Assembly (NCBI GenBank): GCA_947396885.1
Contig: OX377206.1
Span: 52,621,631-52,685,630, forward strand
From: Heligmosomoides polygyrus polygyrus
Taxonomy: Eukaryota > Nematoda > Chromadorea > Rhabditida > Heligmosomidae
DNA length: 64,000 nt
Direction: 5' to 3'
Made by a program: the position numbers and the translations under genes. The notes under the pieces are model-generated. The model ran no database searches. It had not been told where the DNA came from and saw only the letters and a list, made by a program, of their open reading frames with translations. Within the stretch, counting starts at the first letter, position 1; each line of letters opens with the position of its first letter. Shown piece after piece: positions 30,965 through 42,444 of the stretch.

Positions 30965-31239
30965 GTTTCTATTAACACCAATGGGGGAAATTAGGACTTA
31001 GCGTCCAAGGAACCGGGGTTCAGTGGTTTTTAGAAAGACGAGCACGAGATAGTCCTGGCAGAGAACCTCTTTATCTTTCTTTATCTGACGACAGTAGCAA
31101 GAGTGCCGGGCCCACCCTTGACTCGGGGCGGGCCGACAAAGGTCGCATCGTGGGCGACGACGATATCGTTGGCGACGACGATATTCCGCCGGCCAAACGA
31201 AATACATTTTAAACATTCAATTAATCATGACATGACATG

Positions 31240-31460
31240 CAAAATTCGACGACGATGACCATGGTCGACGGTGCCCATATGAAGTCGATTGCCCATGAAG
31301 TCGATCGGTTGCCCATATTTGTTGAAGTTGTTGAGCGACGACGACGTTGCCCATCTCAAGTCGACTGCTCATGAAGTCGACGTTGATCGGTTGCCCATGA
31401 GGTCGAGTTCGAGCGTCGTCGTCGTTGCCCATATTGAGTGAAGTCGAGTAGTAGTCGAAC
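31240..31460 (-). repeat. Degenerate repeats near the 3' LTR of element B
   Basis: GTTGCCCAT and AAGTCGA words alternate irregularly through this stretch. Position corresponds to the 35-bp minisatellite of element A, but the unit differs. Confidence 0.55.
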
Positions 31461-31554
31461 GTTGAACTGCAGCTGTCGATGAGGGGGTGGGGGGGGGTTG
31501 AAGTAGCTGGAGTTGGAACTCCGATAATTGCGGGGGCGCTTCATGGGGTTCCCA

Positions 31555-31899
31555 TTAAAGGCCCGACGCTGGGTGCAAAGCAGAGAGTTGTGGTGAGAGA
31601 CCACAACCCCCGCACTTCACACCACTGTCGTCTTGGTGACTGGGCTTCAGACACCTTAGACGTAAGAGGAGCCGCGATGCCTGCGCCGTCCAGCAGACGG
31701 AATCAGGGAATCGCGTGCACCTCCCAGTAAAATGCCCGTCCCTTGTAGGAGCAGCGTCCATGTTTCTCAGCCAAAGAAATCGGCATAGGTCTTTGTGACT
31801 GTCCAGCAAGCGGATTTGAGTGAACGCGGCTTCTATGTCGCACATGATTTTTCCACTGCGGGACGACAGCAAAATATCGTGTATTTTGTTCACAAACAC
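31555..31899 (-). pseudogene. Fusion of RT fragment to the 3' zinc-finger module (element B)
   Basis: Residues 1-45 are RT (CDIEAAFTQ); from about residue 55 the frame reads the HFTGRCTRFPD...CGGCG zinc-finger module homologous to ORF4 of element A. The junction is near 31740 and is in frame. Several zinc ligands in the C-terminal half are altered compared with A. Confidence 0.75.
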
Positions 31900-32567
31900 T
31901 TTTCCTTGTGAGTTGCGTCATTCAGAGACAGTTTTCTGCGCCGCTTTGATGAAGCGTCGAATACTATGCGGAGGGGAACCTTTTTTGATGATTTCCACAC
32001 ACCTGAGTGGGGCATATAATATGTCCCAACTGAGTTATCTTCGGCTGCGGTAAAGGTTTCTATCATTCCTTCCCGCTGGTAATTTTGTAGTATATCACAG
32101 TACCACTTACGCTGTAGAGGGTTCTGTCGAAGCAAATTTTGTGGCGACTCCAGCTGACGTATCGCAATTGAATAGTTATCCTCCAATTCAGAAATGTTAT
32201 CTTTCAAAGGAAATGGTGCTGTTATATATCCATTTTTAACTAACAGTTTCTTGGAATATTGCTTCGAGTATTTTGTAGCCTTGTCATCTGGTTGGGATTC
32301 TTCGTTAGAAATTCCCATGCCCTCCAGCTCGAACATTTTCTGGAGAATTTCTCTCTCCGTAGGTTCGAAAACCGCCGTCATGCCATAACAGACTTGATTG
32401 TGAATTTCTGATGATAACACTCCTTTACCGTATATTGTCGGTCCAAAGACGGTTTTTGATATGTGTAAACCTGTAGGAGTTCTCATCCTACAGGTTGGGT
32501 TAGTAACTAAATCGTGGAAGTAGTCTAGGCCAACTAGAACATGCGGTATTTGATGTTCTCCGCGCAA
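31890..32567 (-). pseudogene. Protease-RT linker and start of RT, element B
   Basis: A 225-residue frame containing HVLVGLDYFHDLV, a GNGYITAPFPL-like segment and RIVFDASSKRR, corresponding to residues about 140-365 of A's pol. A frame change near 32590 separates it from the protease. Confidence 0.85.
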
Positions 32568-32589
32568 TTTGGAATTGGCGAGACATAGG

Positions 32590-33795
32590 TTATTTGCTTT
32601 CAGGAATGTCTGATTGAGCTAGTTTCACACTTGGAAAGCCGTTGGTAATAACGGGTTTTGTTTGAAATTTGAGCTCCAGTTGCTCGCCAAAGTCTGTTCC
32701 AACTTTGACATTCACAATATGGCTCTCGAACCTTTCGATGTGTCCTCCAATTCCAGACATTGTACATATTTCAGTAGTTTCTCCTGGAAGGCCTAGATCC
32801 TCAGCTAGGGATTCTTCTATGACGGTTTTTTGAGCGCCGGAATCGAAAAAGAATAGAACTTTATCATACTGCTCTTTTCGATTGTTCCATATGTTGCCCT
32901 CGGCTGTCATTAGGATCAGTTGCGAGGTGATGATTCCATTCGCAGTCGAGGTCGGTTGCTCAACCTCGGCGAACGTTTGGGTATTATTGTTGGGGAACCT
33001 GACATTTTGGTTACGCCGTTCACTATTACGATTGTTCTGCGGTCTAGTCTGGTTTTGAAATCCCTGATTGTTTCTCTGTGGAGGGTTCCAGGCTCTAGGC
33101 TCCAAGTTTTGAGAAGCCTGGTTGTTTCTTTGCGGAGGGTTCCAAGCTCTATTTTGATTTCTTGGCTGCTCTGAGTTACCTTTGGTGCAATGAGACATAT
33201 GGTGTTTTTGTCCACACTGAATGCAGACCGGCTGTTGGCAGTCGAAGCTGTTATGGTTTAATGAGAAGCATTTCCAGCATACATTTTGTTCTTTGACAAT
33301 TTTGCGCCGTATTGTTTTATCGCTGATTGTTCTGCATGCCGCTGACAAGTGGTTATCTCTTTGGCAAAACAAACACGCTTCCTTATTATTATGAGGCCGA
33401 GCGGTGATATGCCTTTCTTTTGATGGCGTAACTCTGTTGTTTACTCTGTGACCGAGTCTGCTTTCGACATAGGTCTTAGCCGCAATCTCCTTTTTGAGGT
33501 GACCCATTAGGTCCTCGATCGTTTGATTGCGTTCGGTTTGGCAGATTACCAACACTGGCTTGATAACATCCTGTGGGAACTTGGCTAGAATGGTTTCCGA
33601 CCAGATAGGATCACAAGTATTTCTAACGTCGTAACCGGCGGAGACCATCTGGTTTATCAGCACCTGAATTTGTTCGATTGAAGATGAGCAGCTATCGGCA
33701 AAATTGGATGCTGCTTTCATGTTCACAAGCTTCTGAACTATCTGGGAGCGATTCACTGAGTAGTCGCTGTAGGTTTGTTGCAGGGTTTTTATCAT
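32590..33795 (-). pseudogene. Gag knuckles and protease, element B
   Basis: A 401-residue frame. It starts in the conserved gag region, has three zinc-knuckle-like clusters (CLFCQRDNH, CWKCFSLNH, CIQCGQKHH), a Gln/Asn/Arg-rich linker with duplicated AWNPPQRNNQ, then the protease with FFFDSGAQKTVI. This is the part that is frameshifted in element A. Confidence 0.88.
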
Positions 33796-33932
33796 CCAGC
33801 TGTAATTTTCAGGCAGAGGCTGAATTCCTTGAATGGCGTTTTTGCTCTACCTTGTAAGCTTTCTCTCAAGAGAATTATTTTCTCAACAACGTCTAGCCTC
33901 TCGTTTTTATGTACTAGTGTCTCGAAGATTGC

Positions 33933-34559
33933 CTAATATTCGGCAAATTCTTCTGCTTTTCCATAAAATTTGGGCAGCGATGCTTGCGGAGGATTTATGA
34001 AGCGAAGCATTCTTTGTGCAGTGTGGCTCGGCTCCGCAAGAGACGAAAGATGCGCATCTGCTTTGGGATTGTCGGTACTGACCTGGCTTTGTTCATGGAC
34101 AACCTGTACGTCAGGATTGTTCGTTGTATCGTTAGTGCTATTTTTCTGTGAAATGTCGCCTAATTTAATGCCCATTCTTTCTCGGGCACTTCTTGACTCG
34201 TCGTACCTAGCTGTCAATTTAAAGATCAACTCGCTTGCGTCAGCAATCGCTACTTTTATCTGCGATTCTTGCTCTATTTGTTCGATCTCTGCCATAAGAT
34301 CTTTTTTCTCGGATTTGTTCTTACAATTCCTATACTCGTCTCTGATCTCGTTGTACAATTTTTGAAGGTTTTCTCTGCCTTCTCTGACTTGCTTTAATGC
34401 GCTCAGCAAAAGTGCTATTCTCGAACGAGATTTTTCATAATTTTCTTCATCAGCCGTTGGGTATTCCACGACTGACAAGTAACCCTTATAGAGTGCTACT
34501 AGCTCATTAAGCGTTTTTGAGCACAGCATAATGGGTGCTTTGTGGAAGTAAAGCGCCAT
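33933..34559 (-). pseudogene. Gag N-terminus, element B
   Basis: A 208-residue frame starting MALYFHK, with a charged coiled-coil segment (about 45-130) and PPQASLPKFYGKAEEF at the end. A stop near 33933 interrupts the DUF1759-like region. Confidence 0.85.
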
Positions 34560-34842
34560 TTTTTGCGACTTTTACTTTTTTCAAATTTAAGAGAAATTAT
34601 TCCAAGTACTTTGTACGGGAGATTCTATTCTTTTATGGAATGCTTTGCCTCTAGGTAATGAATACGAGAGGGCTTTTACTCCAGGTACTGCGTACGGGAG
34701 ATTTATACCGTTGAGGAATGGTTTGCGTCTAGGTAATGAATACGAGACGTCTTATTCTCTTGAATCAGAGAATGCGATCTTATCTTCGATCGACTTTATG
34801 CTCCAGGTCCCAAAGTTGTCACACTTTGACACGGGAGACTTA

Positions 34843-34864
34843 GGCTTGTTAGGCCGTTGCACCA
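34843..34864 (-). promoter_or_regulatory. Primer-binding site of element B
   Basis: The minus strand reads TGGTGCAACGGCC just inside the 5' LTR. One base differs from the PBS of A. Confidence 0.8.
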
Positions 34865-35402
34865 AAATATTAACACCAATGAGGGAAATTAGGACTTAGC
34901 GTCCAAGGAATCGGGGTTCAGTGGTTTTTAGAAAGACGAGCACGAGATAGTCCTGGCAGAGAACGTCTTTATCTGACGACAGTAGCAAAAGTGCCGGGCC
35001 CACCCTTGACTCGGGGCGGGCCGACAAAGGTCGCATCATGGGCGACGACGATATCGTTGGCGACGACGATAGTTTCCGTGTCGTGTGGGAGGTAGTTTCC
35101 GGTAGTCCGATTCCAATGACGTCCTGATAGTTTAACTCCGAGATTAGATGGCCCCTCGCCAGAGGTGGATGCAACCGACGTCGTAGAAGTCCACCTCCGG
35201 CGCGCGGAGGACTGGGGCGCGGGTTTAGTTATTTGAGCCGTAGCGGTGGTCTGGTTACTCACATGTTCCTGGCCAGTGATACAGGAGAGTCGCCCATACA
35301 CGACAAAGCGTCGCGTACTGCGTGACCGTTTGTGCCGTTAGCCATCACAAAGTGATGTTCACCCCTTCACCGCGGTGAGGTGGCACATGAAGAATAAAGA
35401 CT

Positions 35403-35930
35403 GGCTTAGATAAATCCCTTCGAAACACCTCGTAGATAACATGAACGGGAACACCACCCCCATAACTGGTTCGGAATAATATAAAAGGGTTTTTTGCTGT
35501 AAATGGTACCGAATTTCTTTGTGGAGGAAAGGAAAAATGAAAAAACAGCTGGAGGAGCAGCCGTAGGAGGGCTGGCTCTGCGCCCTGTTTCACAGGGTCC
35601 GACTGCTGTAGACAGGGACGGCTAGTGACGTCATGCGCGCGCGGTTGCCGCGTCTTGCTGCTGGGCACGCTAGAGCGCGAAAGTATGCGCCAGCGGCTGC
35701 TCCCCGCCGTCTTTCGACTGGCGCAGAAGAAAGAAAGCAGCGGAATGAGACACGCTTGATGCATTCTGGTAGAGGGGCGAGGTGCGAGCGTTTGTCAACA
35801 AGGTGAGAACGGACTGGAAGTGCCTAAAGTGGGTGTGGGCAAATGGAGAACGAGGAAAAACACATCTGGTGAGGAAATTTCAAAACGAGAATACGGATGG
35901 ATATTATCTAAAAGTTCCAGAAACAAGTGT
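35403..35930. other. Unassigned, with one arm of a distant inverted repeat
   Basis: Positions about 35580-35820 are an inverted copy of about 41580-41815 (shared GACGTCA, GCGCGCG and GGTGAGAACGG words). No coding sequence. Confidence 0.5.
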
Positions 35931-36228
35931 GGCGCTGTGGTAATTGAGGGGGGGGGGGTCACCTTAAAAGGTTGCCACTAATACAAAAAAAAAACGAGAC
36001 ACTGATAATAAAGAAAACAAACACGGGGTGTGGGCCGACTGACGCACTCGTGTTAAAATTGTATACATTATGGAGTTCCCTCCCTTGTCCAACACGGAAG
36101 CAGATAAAACGCGGATCTGTAATCGAAAAGACGAGGTAAGACTGCATTTACATTCGCTGCATGTAGTTACTCGCCACACCTGCATGCCGCGGCATGCTAT
36201 GGTGACTCCCTCCAACTACCATAGCGCC
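35931..36228. mobile_element. MITE family M1, copy 2
   Basis: A 298-bp copy with inverted ends GGCGCTGTGGTAATTG and GGCGCTATGGTAGTTG followed by G runs and GTCACC. Internal ACATTCGCTG and CATTATGGAGTTCCC words match copy 1. No clear TSD. Confidence 0.75.
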
Positions 36229-36790
36229 GAAAATACTTGCAAGCATGTATGGTAGGGGCGATACGACGAAGTATATATCGGAGTAATTCATATTCTCTGA
36301 AATGATAATGGATTATCTCATTGTTTGCACAGTCCTTTTAACCAGGGTTTGAAAAAATGACGGATTCGAATTCTACAAATTGGTGTCAGATCCATTGCCT
36401 AGTGGAGAACAATTCTATGAGGGAGGCAATATGATGTAGTAGGGAACAAAGAAAGCCGCTAATGTTTTTCGTTTCTTTGTGCGTCTTTTTCACAGATTCT
36501 CGATCGTGCTACACCCGTTCGGCGCTGCTCTTGGCGAGCATTCTTTGCTGTTCTATTGCACTGTCCGGTGCGACAGGAAAACTACAAATACTACCAGACG
36601 TTTGGAAGATGGCTTCCGAAACTCTGCACACACACTTTCCCGTCAATTACACATTAATCTGTAACCTTCGTTTTAATTTTACTCTTGCTCGTCACTTGGT
36701 CGTAACCGTTCTCCACCTCGCTTGTCGTAGTCGAAGTACCATGCCACTCGTAAGCGTTAAGAAACGTTGGAATATTTCTCGGCGCAAATA
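36229..36790. other. No gene seen
   Basis: A plus frame at about 36462-36791 is open but shows no domain or splice context. Confidence 0.25.
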
Positions 36791-37163
36791 GGGTTCGGGG
36801 GGGGGGGTCACCTTATAAAAAGTGTCACCAATACGAAAAAAATGAGACAAGGCACACTGGTAGTGAAGAGAACACAAATAACAAATAACCCAAATAAATA
36901 ATGCTGTAGTAGCTCTGTTCTGTGCTATCCTCCGCTGACGCGGAGGAACGCACAGACCAGAGCTGCAGCATTAGGCAGGGGAGGGGACTCCAGAGTGTGG
37001 CTCAAGTGACGCATCCGTGTTAGAATTGCCTGCATCCTGGAGTTTCCCCATGTTCAATTAGGAAGCACGTAATACGTGGATCGAAACGAGATAAGACTGC
37101 ATTCACATTCGCTGTAGTAGCTACTCGCCTCGCCGGCCCGCCGCGCCATGCTATGGTGACCCC
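36791..37163. mobile_element. MITE family M1, copy 3
   Basis: Starts with a G run and GTCACCTTATAAAAAGTG and ends CTATGGTGACC. Contains the uninterrupted CATCCTGGAG that is the palindrome's target in copy 1. It appears to be inserted in the end of the large foldback element, because AAATAGGGTTCGG on its left is an inverted match to CCGGACCCTATTT at about 41392. Confidence 0.65.
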
Positions 37164-40100
37164 GGACCAGGGTCAAGCGTGGGGTTCGATTTTTGCCGAA
37201 AATTTACGACCCCCCCCCTCCCAGAGTGGGTCTGGTACGACCCCCCCCCTTGTGTAAACCACCGTTTTATTTCCTATCCGCATCGAATTTTTTAAATTTT
37301 TATGCGGTTTTTGTACCGTTTAATAGGTCCTTCTTTCCAGGTGCAGCATTGACTGTGTCAGATTAGTTCAAGAAAGAGTGTTACTAAGTAACTGTTTAAT
37401 TTAGTAATTTGTTAGAAAAAACGCTGATAAAGGTTTTGTGTATGTAATCTTTTGATAATAATATTTTGTTTGTTTACAGTTGAAAGTAAAGCACTTTTGA
37501 GAGCAGTTGTCAAATTAATCACAACGAGTTCAACTTTTCAGGCTTTCCGAGCATCTCGTGGACACGGCACATTTTTGTACGTGAAGAAGCAACATCTGCA
37601 TTCGAAATTGTACTCTGTAAAATGCCGAGTGTTAATTTCTAAAGCTGACTTGAGTGCTTTGTCAACAAATTTTTTTAGTCACTCGGAAGCGATGACGGAA
37701 CGGCAACCGTAGGATGGATTTTCCAGGAATGCCTACGAAGGCGTGGAGTTTCTCATTCGTTTCGCAAAGTTGTAAAAATTAATATAAAAATGTTCCAAAT
37801 AAAGATTGTATTACTTGTTAAAAATAAAGATTTTCTGCACCCAGATTTAGAGTCAATGAGAACTTTCCATTTTTCAGTTTTTTTTTCAGGAAGTCATGGA
37901 CGCGACAGTTTTCTACCTGAACGAGCGACATCTACGTCCTAAATTGCAGTCTATAAAATTTGAAGCGTCAATTGCTAAGGAAAATTAAGTGCTTTTCCAA
38001 CAAGATTTTTGGAAGCACTCTTCGAAGCGATGACCGAATGGCAACCGAGGATGGACTTGTCACGGAGCTAATTTTCTCTCTTCTGCTGGAAACAGCATCA
38101 GAAAGTGAAGTTGTACCCAATAAATGTTGTACCCAATAAAGGTTTCAATCCACCGGTTGACACAAGGGAATAAAACGTATTTTTGTGAGACATAAACATT
38201 CTGTTCTGTATAAATAGAAGCTCCGATTTGTATCATTTGCCGAAAAAATTCGACACCGTCAGTCACATGGAAGCCGCTATTTTTACAAGCTGCTTTTTAA
38301 AGCGTAGAACCCACACCTCTTACAGTTTTAAAAGATTTGTGAATTTTTCAGAGATGTCGCACAAACTCCGAAATATGGTAGGTTACGTGGAGCCATTGCG
38401 CTCTCCGATATCACCGATCGCCACTGAAGGACGGACTTCTTGCGGCAAAAAAAAATTCTACCTTCTGGAGGAAGAGCATCAGAGAGTGAAAACTGTACCA
38501 TCTTAGAGTTCAAGATGTGATTAATATACAATCATAAACTAAGCTTCTTCGCAGCGATCTCCGATATGATTAGGGCTGATTGCATTTAAATTTTTCGCTT
38601 TTCAAGAAAAATTAATTAATTTTTACCTGAAGCAGATCACCCACACAGTTGAAATTTTGCCACAAAAAGTTTCAATTTTTGTTTAATGCACTGTGTAAAA
38701 ATCATGGTTTTCTGAAACGAATAGACTGGATCGACCACTGGTCGATATCGCACCGACGTCATGGGAGCGACGAAATTCGACGTTCATAAAAATGACTATA
38801 ACTCGGTAAGTTTTCCACAATTTTAAAAAGCCAATGGCTTTTTAGAAACTACAAAAAAAGGTGTTTCATACGGTGTGAAAATCGGTTTTCAAAAACTAGA
38901 TCTTCATACGGGGCGGAGGCGTTCGATTTTTGAGCGAAAAAATTGAAGTGATTTTGTATAAACAATTATATCCCGGTAAGTTTTCGAATTTTAAAAGATT
39001 TAATAGCGTTTTGAAACTAGAGTAATGCGCTTTCGAATCATATAGAAACTACCTTTCAAAAGGGAGGTCTTCATAGGGGGCGGGGGGGGTTCGAATTGTT
39101 GCAGAAATACGTGCCAAAAATCGAACCCCCCCCCCCCCCGCCCCCTATGAAGACCTCCCTTTTGAAAGGTAGTTTCTATATGATTCGAAAGAGCATTTTC
39201 TCTAGCTTTCGAAAAGCAATTGGGATTTTCAAATTTCAAAAAATGAACCGAGTTATGATCAATTTTGTGAAATCACTCCAATGACTCCGGTGATGGGCCG
39301 ACCAACTCCTCTGGTCACAGTTTCACAAAAAATGTCCATAGCTCGGTACAATTTTTGGAATTCAAAAATCCCAATTGCTTTTCAAAAACAAGAGGAAATG
39401 CGCTTTCGAACCATGTAGGAATTAGTTTTCAACAGGGAGGTCTTCATAGGGGGCGGGGGGGGGGGTTCGATTTCTGGTCGATTTTCGGCAAAAATCGACC
39501 AGAAATCGAACCCCCCCCCGCCCCCTATGAAGACCTCCCTGTTGAAAAACGATTTATGCATGGTCACTTAGCATATTTCCTCTATTTTTCAAAAAGCAAT
39601 TGGGATTTTTGAATTTCGAAAAACGAACCGAGTTATGATCAAATTTGTGAAATCACTCCAGCATCGACGGTGCAGAGTCTGCGAGCAGTTCTTCGCAAAT
39701 TTGATCATAACTCGATTCGTTTTTCGAAATTCAAAAATCCCAATTGCTTTTTGAAAAATAGAGGAAAGATGCTTTCTAACTATACGAGAACCAGATTCCA
39801 AAAAAGGGGTCTTCATACGGGGCGGGGGGGGGTTCGATTTTTGGCACGTATTTCTGCAACAATGGACCAGAATTCGAACCCCCACCGCCCTCTATGAAGA
39901 CCTCCCTGTAGAAAACTAATTCCTACATGGTTCGAAAGCGCATTTTCTCTAGTTTTCAAAACGCTATTAAATCTTTTAAAATTCGAAAAACTTACCGGGA
40001 TATAATTGTTTATACAAAATCACTTCAATTTTTTTCGCTCAAAAATCGAAGGCCTCCGCCCCGTATGAAGGTCTAGTTTATGAAAACCGATTTTCACACT

Positions 40101-41403
40101 GTATGAAGTATCTTTTTTTGTAGTTTCTAAAAAGCTATTGGCTTTTTAAAATTGTGGAAAACTTACCGAGTTATAGTCATTTTTATGAACGTCGAATTTC
40201 GTCGCTCCCATGACGTCGGTGCGATATCGACCAGTGGTCGATCCAGTCTATTCGTTTCAGAAAACCATGATTTTTACACTGTGCATTAAACAAAAATTGA
40301 AACTTTTTGTGGCAAGATTTCAACTGTGTGGGTGATCTGCTTCAGGTAAAAATTGATTAATTTTTCTTGAAAAGCGAAAAATTTAAATGCAATCCGCCCT
40401 AATCATATCGGAGATCGCTGCGAAGAAGCTTAGTTTATGATTGTATATTAATCACATCTTGAATTCTAAGATGGTACAGTTTTCACTCTCTGATGCTCTT
40501 CCTCCAGAAGGTAGAATTTTTTTTTTGCCGTCCTTCAGTGGCGATCGGTGATATCGGAGAGCGCAATGGCTCCACGTAACCTACCATATTTCGGAGTTTG
40601 TGCGACATCTCTGAAAAATTCACAAATCTTTTAAAACTGTAAGAGGTGTGGGTTCTACGCTTTAAAAAGCAGCTTGTAAAAATAGCGGCTTCCATGTGAC
40701 TGACGGTGTCGAATTTTTTCGGCAAATGATACAAATCGGAGCGTCTGTTTATACAGAACAGAATGTTTATGTCTCACAAAAACACGTTTTATTCCCTTGT
40801 GTCAACCGGTGGATTGAAACCTTTATTGGGTACAACCTTTATTGGGTACAACTTCACTTTCTGATGCTGTTTCCAGCAGAAGAGAGAAAATTAGCTCCGT
40901 GACAAGTCCATCCTCGGTTGCCATTCGGTCATCGCTTCGAAGAGTGCTTCCAAAAATCTTGTTGGAAAAGCACTTAATTTTCCTTAGCAATTGACGCTTC
41001 AAATTTTATAGACTGCAATTTAGGACGTAGATGTCGCTCGTTCAGGTAGAAAACTGTCGCGTCCATGACTTCCTGAAAAAAAAAACTGAAAAATGGAAAG
41101 TTCTCATTGACTCCAAATCTGCCGGCGGAAAATCTTTATTTCTAACGAGTAATACAATCATTATTTGAAACTTGTTATATTAATTTTTACAACTTCGCGG
41201 GACGAAGGAGAGACTCCACACCTTCGTAAGCATTCCTGGAAAAAACAACTTATTAAGAATTAAAAAAATCACCATGAAACCTGAAGAATAAGAGAGAATC
41301 CTCTGCCAAAACCGGAAGAGCACGACCCCCCCCTCCAGACGAGGCCACAGTACGACCCCCCCTTCGATTCCCGAACCTCAAGCTTGACCCTGCCCCGGAC
41401 CCT
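37164..41403. mobile_element. 4.2-kb foldback element
   Basis: Long arms are inverted about an axis near 39,481. Examples are 37893 with 41069, 38041 with 40921 and 38268 with 40695, all summing to about 78,962. Left-arm sequence at 37270-37690 has no right-arm partner. Near the centre, modules with GAAGACCTCCC and runs of C or G followed by TTCGATTT alternate in direction, making nested hairpins. Termini share GGGTCAAGC. No transposase is seen. Confidence 0.85.
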
Positions 41404-41429
41404 ATTTGCACTATTTCTCGAATCTACAA

Positions 41430-41830
41430 GGTTTAATGAAGCACTCCACTGTTTTCCTTCTTCTGCACCAGCCGACAAAGCGCAAACAATAGCTGGCGGT
41501 GCACACTTCCGCGCTGTAGCGCCCAAGCGACCGCGCGAGTATGACGTCACTAGCCGTCCCTGTCGGCAGCAGTCGGACCCTTCCAGTCCGTTCTCACCTT
41601 GTTAACAAACGCTCGCACCTCTCCCTCTACCAGAATGCATCAAGCGTGTCTCATTCCGCTGCTTTCTTCTGCGCCAGTCGAAAGACCGCGGGGAGCAGCC
41701 GCTGGCGCATACTTTCGCGCTCTAGCGCGCCCAGCAGCAAGACGCAGCAACCGCGCGCGCATGACGTCACTAGCCGTCCCTGTCTACAGCAGTCGGAGCG
41801 TTTCACAGCCGCCGCCAAATTTGGCGTCGA
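41430..41830. repeat. Duplicated GACGTCACTAGCC-containing repeat
   Basis: Two direct copies (about 41430-41585 and 41640-41815) share GACGTCACTAGCCGTCCCTG. The second is the inverted partner of 35580-35820. Reading frames here are probably incidental. Confidence 0.55.
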
Positions 41831-42060
41831 ACAAGCGCATGGTACGCAATCCCGAAAGCCACACACCACACCACGACACAGCGCGGTGAGAATGGGAGCT
41901 CCAATTCCCTCAGCGCAGTGACACCGCACGGTGCCACTGCGCGGTGAGTGTGCATGGCCCCTCACCGCGCGGTGGCTCCGCACTGTGGCACAGCGCAGTG
42001 AACCGCCTATGCTACAACATGGGTGGTTCACTGCGCTGTCGAACTGTGCACGAGCCTTTA

Positions 42061-42441
42061 GGCCCCTGGCATACCAACGCCGACGAACGCCGACACTACG
42101 CCGACGGGAGAGACCCTGCCGACGTCGCATTGGCGGCACGGTGCGATCCGTCGACGATCGTTGGCGCTGGAGCGCGTTATTAGCGCGGAATGTTCAACGG
42201 CCACAGAGAAATCATCATACCATCGCAGGCCATCGCAGTGCTTTGCACTGCGATGGCGCGTCGCAGTCCCGCTGCGATGGTTGTCGTCGGTGTGGCACCC
42301 ACATGCGACGCGTCGTTGCGATGGGGCAGTACAACTGTTCCCCGGATCGACCATCCCTGTGCTTTGGAGCGCAACTCTGGCGCATTTCGTATCTGTTGGC
42401 AATTTCGTCGGCGTACTGTCGGCGTTGGTATGCCAGGGGCC
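42061..42441. mobile_element. 381-bp PIF/Harbinger-like MITE
   Basis: Inverted ends start GGCCCCTGGCATACCAACG. The TSD is TTA at 42058-42060 and 42442-42444. GG-start TIRs and a TTA/TAA TSD fit PIF/Harbinger. The centre holds a CGCAGTGC/GCACTGCG hairpin. No transposase. Confidence 0.78.
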
Positions 42442-42444
42442 TTA

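Larger units (their letters stand above)
30970..35071 (-). mobile_element. Element B: internally deleted BEL/Pao element
   Basis: LTRs are at 30970-31183 (3', 214 bp) and 34868-35071 (5', 204 bp), nearly identical apart from a small duplication in the 3' copy. The TSD is GTTTC at 30965-30969 and 35072-35076. It retains leader, gag, protease and the beginning of RT, then jumps directly into the 3' zinc-finger ORF seen in element A. Most of RT, RNase H, integrase and env are missing, so it can only move in trans. It sits inside an RTE LINE. Confidence 0.9.
28512..35390 (-). mobile_element. Degenerate RTE-clade LINE interrupted by element B
   Basis: Minus-strand order from high to low coordinates is an N-terminal segment (35077-35344), element B, the endonuclease start (30964 downward), RT and C-terminal region, and a short repetitive TATCAAAG-type tail near 28530. 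A 12-bp repeat AGAATAAAGACT at 28500-28511 and 35391-35402 fits the LINE's TSD. Part of the endonuclease appears deleted, since an early endonuclease segment runs straight into the terminal SDHR motif. Membership of the 35-kb segment rests on the duplications. Confidence 0.72.
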
